Below, piece after piece: positions 56,023 through 64,000 of a stretch of 64,000 nucleotides of DNA. Location of the stretch: assembly GCA_905233285.1 (NCBI GenBank), contig CAJODY010000001.1, positions 1-64,000 of the forward strand, in the 5' to 3' direction. Source of the stretch: an uncultured Bacteroidaceae bacterium (GTDB taxonomy: Bacteria > Bacteroidota > Bacteroidia > Bacteroidales > Bacteroidaceae). The position numbers and the translations under genes are program-made. Within the stretch, counting starts at the first letter, position 1; every line of letters begins with the position of its first letter. The notes beneath the pieces are model-generated. The model made no database searches. It was not told the DNA's origin and worked only from the letters and a program-made list of their open reading frames with translations.

Positions 56023-57378
56023 TTATTTATCGTTATAATAGTCCTCACCCATGAAATAAGAGGGGGTAGCATAGACTGTAATCACGTTGGTAGGCTCGTT
56101 CACATCCTCCATCTTAATCCACGACGGACGACGCTGGTTGTCGCACGACAGCTTGAAGGTATGACCGTATACCGTACCCAGAACCTTATTCCAACCATAC
56201 TTTTTGTAGTAGTCCTTACCAGCCTTGTTGCTGTCCGTACTCTTCTGGTTGAACTTAATCTGCGTGCCATCTTGGTTACCCTCAAACGAGAAGCCATAAT
56301 AGGGGGCATCGCTCGACGTGCTCAAACTACTGCAAAGCTTATTATCGTTAGACAGTCCAATAGTAGCCGTATAAATCTTAATTTCCTGCTGACCCTTTCC
56401 TGCAGTCTTCAGAATATCCAGCATGGCGTCCCAGGCAGGCTGTGCATAAGCACCCACACTGCTGTAGTGCATATACCAGTTACCCGTGGTAATATTTTCC
56501 ACCAACGTAGGCAGATAGCTGTCGAGCTGGACATCAGGATTGTTGCGGAACTTAAAATACTCCTGCGTGTCGCCCTTCACCAGACCGTCGAGCTCAAAGC
56601 CATTGACCTCAACAGGACTGTAGAAGTAGAAACCATCCTGCTTGACGATATAGGGTGCAGAAGCTGTCACCTTCTGGTCAGTTTCATCCTTATAGGTAAA
56701 GATAAAACAACGATAGCCTCCATTGCTGGTGGCAGTCACCTGAGTCTCGCTCTTATAGCCAGCACCTGCCAGTGTATACGAGCGCGAAGCCATGTAATCC
56801 TCAGTCTCCTTGGCCTCAGTGATAATGCTCTCCCACGACTTGTCTGCGGGGATAGGAGTCATCACAATACGGTTGTTGTGTTTCTTGCCACGCAGTATGA
56901 TGGAGTCGTTGGTAGCTTTCATCACACGGAACTCGAAGTCGCCATACAAGCCCTCGTCCTTATCGTAATTGTAGTCGGGGTTGTTAGGCATCGAGTAGTA
57001 GTGGAAGGTCTCGTTATAATCATCGAACGAGATAACTGTACCCATAGACTGCTCAATCTTGAAATGGCTGGTGGTGGTAACACACTTGCCGTCAGCACCG
57101 ATACCGGCCACATGGCTGGGGCCCCACTTCTCGCTGGCAAAGGTAGCATTGCTGCCATCAAACTTCACCATCACGTTGTAGCCACCAAAGCCAAGAGCAC
57201 CATAATACTCCATCAGCCATCCATTGGGGGCTGTGTAGAGCACCTTCTGCACTTCGGCAATATGTGCCTCAGAACGCTGGGAAGCCTGCTCGTCGAAGGT
57301 ATCATCCTCTTTCAGTGAGCATGCGCTGAAGGCCATAACGACCATACACGCAGCAAAAATATAATATAGCTTTTTCAT
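56023..57378 (-). CDS. DUF4302-like lipoprotein
   Basis: Lipobox MVVMAFSACSLKEDD; NGWLMEYYGALGFGGYNVMVKF. Confidence 0.72.
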   Translation of the reverse strand: MKKLYYIFAACMVVMAFSACSLKEDDTFDEQASQRSEAHIAEVQKVLYTAPNGWLMEYYGALGFGGYNVMVKFDGSNATFASEKWGPSHVAGIGADGKCVTTTSHFKIEQSMGTVISFDDYNETFHYYSMPNNPDYNYDKDEGLYGDFEFRVMKATNDSIILRGKKHNNRIVMTPIPADKSWESIITEAKETEDYMASRSYTLAGAGYKSETQVTATSNGGYRCFIFTYKDETDQKVTASAPYIVKQDGFYFYSPVEVNGFELDGLVKGDTQEYFKFRNNPDVQLDSYLPTLVENITTGNWYMHYSSVGAYAQPAWDAMLDILKTAGKGQQEIKIYTATIGLSNDNKLCSSLSTSSDAPYYGFSFEGNQDGTQIKFNQKSTDSNKAGKDYYKKYGWNKVLGTVYGHTFKLSCDNQRRPSWIKMEDVNEPTNVITVYATPSYFMGEDYYNDK

Positions 57379-57390
57379 ACGTCTCAGTGA

Positions 57391-58314
57391 TTATTTAAGT
57401 GTACGTAAATCGAGCGTTACAGATTCTGCCGAACGACGCAGCACGACGTCGCGCAGGTTATCGAGGCTAATGCCCCAGCTGTTCTGGAAGTAGGTCTTCA
57501 TCAAGTCGAGCTTCTGGTTGAGGATGGCAGTACCTTCCTCGCCTGCAGCCTTCAGAATCAGGTTCCAACCCTCGGGAGTATTCGTGATGTAGGTGGCATA
57601 GATCTCAGCGAAGTCCTCATTATACTCGCTGGAGCCGTAACCAGTGACGAAACCCTCTTTAGCCACATCCTTGTCTTCCTGATTAATCCAGTCAGTGGCA
57701 TGATAGTGCTCTGCACTGATGGTGCGGAACGAGGGATCGTACTCCTTCTTCTGTGTCAGGATATGACAGAACTCATGGTGCATCGTGTGGAAGAACCAAT
57801 AGTTCATGTCGATAGGCTTCACCTGATGGCTCTCATAGGGATTGGTGGTGTTGATACGCGGATTGTCAATATCCAATTCGTTAACACCATAAAGCATCAC
57901 CTTCAGACCGCCCTCAGCAGTACCCAGCACCTGCGAGCCATTGTTGTTCCACTTGTAAGAACCCGTCAGCTGAATGATACGAGGCACATAAGTCTTCATG
58001 AACTCAGCACTGACAGCCTCCACGTACGACTCAATCCAAACGTGCTTCACCAAGATGGCCAGCGCCTTCGACTGCTCGAAATCGGCAGGGATGACGTTAT
58101 AGGCACGGTCAGACTCCTTGTCGCTATAGCGATACTTGAAGTCGATATTGTATGGCTTACGATAGTTCGCCTCGAGCCAGTTATCGAACTCGTTCTTCTG
58201 CTCTTGTGTGACATCCTCGAACACACTGGTGCTCTTCAATTCTTCATTGTCACAGCTGCTGAGCGCAACCAAACCGGCCATCAGCAGCATTAGGCTTATA
58301 TTCTTGAACTTCAT
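57391..58314 (-). CDS. SusCD-associated zinc metallohydrolase-like lipoprotein (HExxH)
   Basis: Lipobox VALSSCDNEEL; TMHHEFCHILTQKKEYDPSF. Confidence 0.82.
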   Translation of the reverse strand: MKFKNISLMLLMAGLVALSSCDNEELKSTSVFEDVTQEQKNEFDNWLEANYRKPYNIDFKYRYSDKESDRAYNVIPADFEQSKALAILVKHVWIESYVEAVSAEFMKTYVPRIIQLTGSYKWNNNGSQVLGTAEGGLKVMLYGVNELDIDNPRINTTNPYESHQVKPIDMNYWFFHTMHHEFCHILTQKKEYDPSFRTISAEHYHATDWINQEDKDVAKEGFVTGYGSSEYNEDFAEIYATYITNTPEGWNLILKAAGEEGTAILNQKLDLMKTYFQNSWGISLDNLRDVVLRRSAESVTLDLRTLK

Positions 58315-58360
58315 AGATAATAATCTCCTATATTTCTATTTGGTTTATTGCTCAACGTTT

Positions 58361-60016
58361 TTACTCTTCATCCTCTGGGTTAATATACTCAGACTCAGTA
58401 GCAGCTACGAAAGCCTTGATTTCCTCTGCCGTCTGACGAGGATTTCCAGGCAGACCAGCAGCCTGCACCGTATTAGGAATCTGGATGGCACCACGCAGGT
58501 CACCACGGATAAAGACAAGGGGATCTTCACCTGCAACGAAGTGGGTGTACTCAATGCCATAGCGCTTGACATCAGCAAAACGCAAGCCATGGAAGACGCT
58601 TTCCAAGCGCTTCATGTGCAGCAGGAACTGCAACATGCACTCCTGGTCGCTGCCTTCAGCATCAATCTTGAAGCCCTGCGGATGCATGTGCTTGCGGAAC
58701 GAGCGGTCACGATTGCCGTCAGGAGTACGTCTGGCATAGTCAACACCATCGACATAAGCCTTAATAGAGGCGATGGTCATGACGGGACGTTTGGTGTTCC
58801 CCTCCTGCTCTTTGCAGTGCGTACGAATCCAGGTGTTGATATCCTGAAGAGCCAAATCCAAATTGCCTTTCAGACAGTAGGCCTCAGCACGCTCCAAAAT
58901 GGTCATGTCGCCCGTAAAGACAGGGTCTACGATATGTGGATAGCCAATACCTGCCACCTTGTCGGTGTACTCGAACTGCTCCTCATAGGTGGGGAAAGCC
59001 ACACATTGGTTAGAGCCGTAGAGCTTGTTGGCATAGATAATGGTATTGTTGCTCGAACCACTACCCCAAGGCATATCGACCCAGAAAGTCTCATAAGCTG
59101 TCATGTCGTAATTATGAGCATAGCGTGAACTGCTTGCCCATGTCATGTTACGTCCTGATGTGCTGTAGGCAGTCATCAGCAAAAGGTTAGCCTGTTCCTC
59201 GGAACGAATCCAACGATTACCAAAGTCATCACGGCCCAAAGAGCGGTAAGGCTCGTAGTCGCGCATCACGGTAGTGGGGTCACTGCCCAATGTGTTACTA
59301 GCATACTGGATGGCCTTGTCGTAGTTCATGTAATAGAGGTTAAAACGGGCGGCAAATGCATACGCAGCCTTCGTATTGAAATGATACTTGGGGACAGAGA
59401 ATTTTCCAGAAGCCTCCTCAATATAGGGCAGAGCCTCTTCAATATCCTTGTTGATAGCCTCATAAAGCTGGCGAAGGGTGCCACGCTCATACTTGGCGTT
59501 GATGTCCTGCTCAGGAACCAGCGGATAAGGAAGACCGAGATACTCGTCAGCCTTCTCAGGATTCCAAGCCATGCAGAAAGTCTGCGCCAGCTGGAACATG
59601 CTATAGGCACGAATGAGCTTTGCCTCAGCGAGGTCGCCACGAAGCGACTCGGGGTTACCCAGTCCCTCGATGCCCTGAATAGCCTCGTTGACTACTGCTA
59701 CAGACTCATAGTAGCCTCCCCATACGGAATAAGGCGAGTCTGTGCCCTCCTCAGGAGTATCCTCCAAACGGTAGATGTCTTCACAGAGTACAGGCGATGA
59801 GTAGGCACGACCATTATCACCGACATTGTCAGAAATCATCTCCATCAGCAGATTGTTAGTCACCGTAGGATAGGCCGACACCAGCAACTGAGTAATTTTC
59901 AGGTTTGTATCCAACTCAGCACGCTCGTCGGGCAGTTTGTCAAGGTAGTCATTGCAGGACGAGAGTGCCAATACTCCCAGTCCCATGACAAACAACTGAT
60001 ATATCTTTTTCTTCAT
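58361..60016 (-). CDS. RagB/SusD family nutrient-binding lipoprotein
   Basis: LALSSCNDYLDKLPDERAELDT; position immediately downstream of SusC. Start chosen at MKKKIYQLF. Confidence 0.9.
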   Translation of the reverse strand: MKKKIYQLFVMGLGVLALSSCNDYLDKLPDERAELDTNLKITQLLVSAYPTVTNNLLMEMISDNVGDNGRAYSSPVLCEDIYRLEDTPEEGTDSPYSVWGGYYESVAVVNEAIQGIEGLGNPESLRGDLAEAKLIRAYSMFQLAQTFCMAWNPEKADEYLGLPYPLVPEQDINAKYERGTLRQLYEAINKDIEEALPYIEEASGKFSVPKYHFNTKAAYAFAARFNLYYMNYDKAIQYASNTLGSDPTTVMRDYEPYRSLGRDDFGNRWIRSEEQANLLLMTAYSTSGRNMTWASSSRYAHNYDMTAYETFWVDMPWGSGSSNNTIIYANKLYGSNQCVAFPTYEEQFEYTDKVAGIGYPHIVDPVFTGDMTILERAEAYCLKGNLDLALQDINTWIRTHCKEQEGNTKRPVMTIASIKAYVDGVDYARRTPDGNRDRSFRKHMHPQGFKIDAEGSDQECMLQFLLHMKRLESVFHGLRFADVKRYGIEYTHFVAGEDPLVFIRGDLRGAIQIPNTVQAAGLPGNPRQTAEEIKAFVAATESEYINPEDEE

Positions 60017-60078
60017 AATCATTTCTTTATTATTGTGCGGTAGCAAATTTTCTCTTTTCACTATTCACTATTACCTTA

Positions 60079-63000
60079 TTAAATGCCCAAACGGAGCGTG
60101 AACGTAAACTGACGAGCCATTGGAACGGCAACACCACCAGAGTTGAAGAACTCAGGATCCTGACCGTTCAGTTTCTTGTCAGCGTAAATCAAGAAGAGGT
60201 TGGTAGCCTGCAACTTCATGCTCATATTGCTCAGACCGATATGACTAATCCACTGCTTGGGGAAGTCGTAAGCCAGCGAGATTTCCTTCATACGGATGAA
60301 GTCACCCTTAGCAATACGGTCTGTAGAGTAGTTGTAAGCATTGTAGGCATAGCCCAAACGTGAATCGTTCTGAATCATACGCAGGTCAGCCATCGCAGGG
60401 ATTGTAGTGTGAGCCTCGTCGCCAGGAACTACCCAACGATTGGCAAACTCACGAGGCATTGCAGTAAGATCAGAATAAGACACAGCGAAAGTAGGATCGA
60501 GACGTACTACATTACCATAGGCATAGGTAATAAAGACGTTCAGATGCCAGTTCTTATAACGGAGCGTGTTACCCAACGAGCCTGTTACAGTAGGATCGGT
60601 CGGGCCCTCATAAATAAGGTGGCTGGTATCATAAGACTGGAAATCGATATCGCTGGTAACCAGGTCTCCGTTCTCGTTGATGAATGTGGGAAGACCATAC
60701 TGGTTCAGCCCCTTGAAGTCCATCGAGAACAGTGAACGGTAGGGATATCCCTTCTCTGTAAAGCCATTACCCGTAATGAGGTCGATGACGCGGTTGCGTG
60801 AATCGAAATCGGTAACTTCACAGTGTGTGTGTGAGTAGATAAAGTCTGTTGTCCAGTCGAAATCCTTACTTACGATATTGCGGGTTGTAAGAGACAGTTC
60901 CTCACCATGCGACTTCATCGATGCCACGTTGGCGTACTTCACAATCTGGCCACCCACACCTGTTGTGCGCTTAGGACCAATCAAGTCGTAGTTGTTACGA
61001 GTGTACCAGTCGAACTGGAAGTTGATGCGGTTGTTCAGGAAGCCAAGGTCAACACCAACATTGAACTCATGCTTCTTTTCGTATGTCAACTCAGGATTTG
61101 CGAAACTGCTAATCTCCAGACCCGACTCCTTGTCGCTGGAATAGGGACGCCAGGGGTTGAAAGCTCTGATGATAACCATCGAGTTAGTCACTGCGGGCTT
61201 ATCACCAGTCAGCGAATAACTGGCCTTCAAGGTGGCATGCGTCAGCGTATTTTTAAAGGTACGGAAGAACCAAGGCTCCTCGTGAGCATTCCATGCTGCC
61301 GACACGTTCCATGTGGGCAACCAACGTGCACTGGTGGCACGTCCCAAACGGTTACTACCCTCGTAACGGATTGTACCATTGACAATGTAGCGACGCTTCC
61401 AAGAATAGGTTCCAGTACCAAAGAACGATACCTCGCGGCTGTAACCGTTATTCAGCGAATAATACATATTATTCTCTTCACTTGCCTGTTTGAAGTAGTT
61501 GTAGTTGAAATTGCCCAACTGGCCCATATCATAGAGTACGCCAACCTTCGTATTCGACGTAGCAACACGGTCAATATTGTTGATTTCCATACCACCATAG
61601 AGGTTCACGATATGGTCTTCGTTATACACATCGTTATAGTTAACAGTAGCGCGGAAGTCCCAGCTATTCATCTTGTAAACTGTCTCACGATGGAAACCTC
61701 CCTCAGGCAATACTGAGATAGGCAGTGCGTTAAGCACATCGGGATCGGTATAGAGCCAGGGGTTTGCGTCACGCATGGTGGCATCATCCATCATACGGAA
61801 AGCCATAGCTTGGTTACTGGTTTCCTTGATAAAGTGCTGCTGGGTCGTCGTTGAATACTTATAGGCTCCGATAGCGCTCAACTCTACTGTGCGCACAGGC
61901 TTGTATTTCAACTCACCCTGGAACTTCAAGTCGACCACATCGAGCTGCATGTAGTTGTTCTCCAACTCGTGATGGATATTGAACGGGGCATAGTTACGAA
62001 CGTAGAACTCGTTGGGATCCAACGTACGTGAGCTGTTGATGGCATACGAATAGGGGTTGATATCGAAATCACGTCCTACGGCACCACTGACTACGTCGAC
62101 GCTCTGGTTCGATGTACCAGGAGCTTCCTGCTTACGATAGCTGGTGTTACCAATCAGGTTCAGCGAAACTCTCTTGTTCAGATTGTAGTTAGCATTGATG
62201 TTGGCGGTATAGCGTTCCACCTTACCACGCTCACTCCAACCTGGGTCGTTCATGATGGAGAACGAGGTATAATACTGTGCCTTGTCAGTACCCGAACTCA
62301 TAGAAATAGAGTGGTTATGCTGAATAGCGTTCGAGAACAACTCCTCAAACCAGTTGGTATTACGCATTTCTGCCAGACGCAGGTAGTCGTACATAGCTTC
62401 CTGAGTGTTGGCCAACTTAAAGTCACCTGTAGAAGCGTCATACTCGTTCATCAAGTGATACATCTTACCAAAGACACCACTGGAGCTGGCACGATAGCTG
62501 CTCATGAACGACAGGAAACCGTTATTCTGCATCTCGCGATAGACAGACATCTGTTCCTGAGAGTTCATAATATTGAATTGTGAGTAGCTGGGGCGCAGAC
62601 GCATCGTATACTCACCGGTATAGCTGATTTTTGACGTACCAGACTTACCACGTTTGGTGGTAACGACAATCACACCAGCCATAGCACGAGCACCGTAAAT
62701 TGATGTTGCACTACCGTCTTTCAGAATCTGGAATGATTCAATATCGTCAGCGTTCAAGCCGGCAATGGCGCTCGAAATCAGCGTTGCAGCATCACCCGAC
62801 GACAACTGATCGGCGTCAACTTCTGTCACATCTTCCATGATAACGCCATCCACCACCCATAGGGGCTTCGAGCTACCATAGATGGACGTAGCACCACGTA
62901 CACGGATCTTCGGTGCAGTACCAAAAGTTCCTGACACATTCTGAACCGACACACCAGCAGCACGGCCTTCCAGTGAGCGGGAGATATCGGCAACACCATC

Positions 63001-63384
63001 AAGCTTGGCTTTCTCAGCATCCACCTTCGTGGTAGCACCGGTAAACAAGCGCTTGTCCTGCTTCATCATACCTACAGCGACAACTTCGCCAAGGGTCTGA
63101 GCATCAGGCTGCAGCGTAATCGTCATGCCATCTTTGGCCTTTACTGTCTGCGTGGTCATACCCACATAGCTTATCACAAGCTTCTTTCCTGCAGGTACGT
63201 TAATGGTGAAATGGCCGTCCAAGTCGGTTTTTGTGCCTTGCTTGGTTCCCTGAATCATCACAGTAGCCCCAATACATGGTTCTCCATTGTCTTCAAAAAC
63301 AGTACCTGTAATCTTGTTCTGTGCAAAAGCCAGTCCCATAGAAAGGACCAGACCGAACAAAATCAGCGTAATCTTTTTTCTCAT
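60079..63384 (-). CDS. SusC/RagA family TonB-linked outer membrane protein
   Basis: ITGTVFEDNGEPCIGATVMIQGTKQGTKTDLDGHF carboxypeptidase-regulatory-like domain; plug ILKDGSATSIYGARAMAGVIVVTTKRGKSG. Confidence 0.95.
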   Translation of the reverse strand: MRKKITLILFGLVLSMGLAFAQNKITGTVFEDNGEPCIGATVMIQGTKQGTKTDLDGHFTINVPAGKKLVISYVGMTTQTVKAKDGMTITLQPDAQTLGEVVAVGMMKQDKRLFTGATTKVDAEKAKLDGVADISRSLEGRAAGVSVQNVSGTFGTAPKIRVRGATSIYGSSKPLWVVDGVIMEDVTEVDADQLSSGDAATLISSAIAGLNADDIESFQILKDGSATSIYGARAMAGVIVVTTKRGKSGTSKISYTGEYTMRLRPSYSQFNIMNSQEQMSVYREMQNNGFLSFMSSYRASSSGVFGKMYHLMNEYDASTGDFKLANTQEAMYDYLRLAEMRNTNWFEELFSNAIQHNHSISMSSGTDKAQYYTSFSIMNDPGWSERGKVERYTANINANYNLNKRVSLNLIGNTSYRKQEAPGTSNQSVDVVSGAVGRDFDINPYSYAINSSRTLDPNEFYVRNYAPFNIHHELENNYMQLDVVDLKFQGELKYKPVRTVELSAIGAYKYSTTTQQHFIKETSNQAMAFRMMDDATMRDANPWLYTDPDVLNALPISVLPEGGFHRETVYKMNSWDFRATVNYNDVYNEDHIVNLYGGMEINNIDRVATSNTKVGVLYDMGQLGNFNYNYFKQASEENNMYYSLNNGYSREVSFFGTGTYSWKRRYIVNGTIRYEGSNRLGRATSARWLPTWNVSAAWNAHEEPWFFRTFKNTLTHATLKASYSLTGDKPAVTNSMVIIRAFNPWRPYSSDKESGLEISSFANPELTYEKKHEFNVGVDLGFLNNRINFQFDWYTRNNYDLIGPKRTTGVGGQIVKYANVASMKSHGEELSLTTRNIVSKDFDWTTDFIYSHTHCEVTDFDSRNRVIDLITGNGFTEKGYPYRSLFSMDFKGLNQYGLPTFINENGDLVTSDIDFQSYDTSHLIYEGPTDPTVTGSLGNTLRYKNWHLNVFITYAYGNVVRLDPTFAVSYSDLTAMPREFANRWVVPGDEAHTTIPAMADLRMIQNDSRLGYAYNAYNYSTDRIAKGDFIRMKEISLAYDFPKQWISHIGLSNMSMKLQATNLFLIYADKKLNGQDPEFFNSGGVAVPMARQFTFTLRLGI

Positions 63385-63463
63385 ATACTAAATCTATTTT
63401 TAATGATTCACCTATTATTATATACGCGCGCATAGACGAGCGGACATACGGCAAAATAACGTG

Positions 63464-63471
63464 CAAATATA
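63464..63471 (-). promoter_or_regulatory. susC promoter: TATATTTG with TTTG about 19 nt upstream
   Basis: Minus strand TTTG-TGTTTTCATAAATATGTAG-TATATTTG. Coordinates approximate. Confidence 0.6.
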
Positions 63472-63492
63472 CTACATATTTATGAAAACACA

Positions 63493-63585
63493 AATAAATT
63501 TAATTAAAAACGTACATTTTTAAGCAAAAATTTAACGCTTTTGTTGTTTTTGCAACAAAAAAGCACGTTTTTAATTAAATTTATT
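63493..63585. repeat. 21-bp perfect inverted repeat with internal hairpin
   Basis: AATAAATTTAATTAAAAACGT (63493-63513) / ACGTTTTTAATTAAATTTATT (63565-63585), 51-nt spacer containing TTTTGTTG...CAACAAAA. Confidence 0.85.
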
Positions 63586-63611
63586 AGCGCTTAGCTAAAA
63601 ACGCTGCGAGT

Positions 63612-63998
63612 TTATTTTACCAAGATAACCAAATACTTGCTGGTCGACCAGAACTTCGAAGGATTCTCAATGCGCAGCACATACTGTTTATTGGCATCCT
63701 GTTCCAGTTTATAGCTTGATGCGGGGTGATCAGTCAACAGTTTAGCTGAACGGGAATACAATTTAATTTCTTTGTCGACGCGGATGTCAATTTTAGTAAA
63801 GTAGTCCTGATTGAAGTTAGAACGGAGTATCTCACCATCCTCGATGATATGCTGCTCCTTCAACTCTTTCTTCGTACCAAACACGAACCATGCTGTATTC
63901 AACTGCTTATCCTGCTGAGAGATGGTCTGCGACTTCTCGTTGCTCTCCTCCTTCAGATTGCTCACGTTAGTGGACAAGTCGGAAACCTGCTCTGTCAA
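63612..63998 (-). CDS. Hypothetical protein with coiled-coil region (5' end likely beyond the window)
   Basis: C-terminal KQLNTAWFVFGTKKELKEQHII...NPSKFWSTSKYLVILVK; open to the window edge. Confidence 0.65.
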   Translation of the reverse strand: MTEQVSDLSTNVSNLKEESNEKSQTISQQDKQLNTAWFVFGTKKELKEQHIIEDGEILRSNFNQDYFTKIDIRVDKEIKLYSRSAKLLTDHPASSYKLEQDANKQYVLRIENPSKFWSTSKYLVILVK

Positions 63999-64000
63999 CT

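Noticed and set aside
55984-57318. 444-aa plus-strand ORF
   Set aside because: Antisense to the DUF4302-like lipoprotein; hydrophobic His/Val-rich shadow translation.

Overview
Bacteroidales-type chromosomal window, probably Prevotella or a close relative. This rests on TAnnTTTG promoters, SusC/SusD genes, gut/rumen-type lipoproteins and a recurring short C-terminal motif. Conserved housekeeping genes (asnA, trxB, rpmE, mnmA, dnaA, folB, udk) are interleaved with four accessory blocks: an OB-fold/TonB-receptor/nuclease block (16.6-24.6 kb), a pectin lyase/esterase block (28.6-40.0 kb), a uronate block (46.2-50.1 kb: MFS, kduI, orphan PTS EIIC), and a protease + SusCD block (50.2-63.4 kb). The most striking observation is at 9.3-11.2 kb. 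A 93-nt tRNA-Gly-like gene has anticodon UCA (reads UGA) and a long extra arm. It ends 2 nt before the ATG of a protein that looks like a catalytically dead RNase III. The gene immediately upstream is a secreted-protein gene whose reading frame stays open for about 1.6 kb except for seven in-frame stops, all of them TGA, and it finally ends at TAG. Other noteworthy structure includes three intergenic islands with an exact 22-bp periodicity, a duplicated palindromic element, a 21-bp perfect inverted repeat abutting the susC promoter, and a two-site operator-like palindrome pair. All calls were made by reading the sequence and recalling families; no database search was run.
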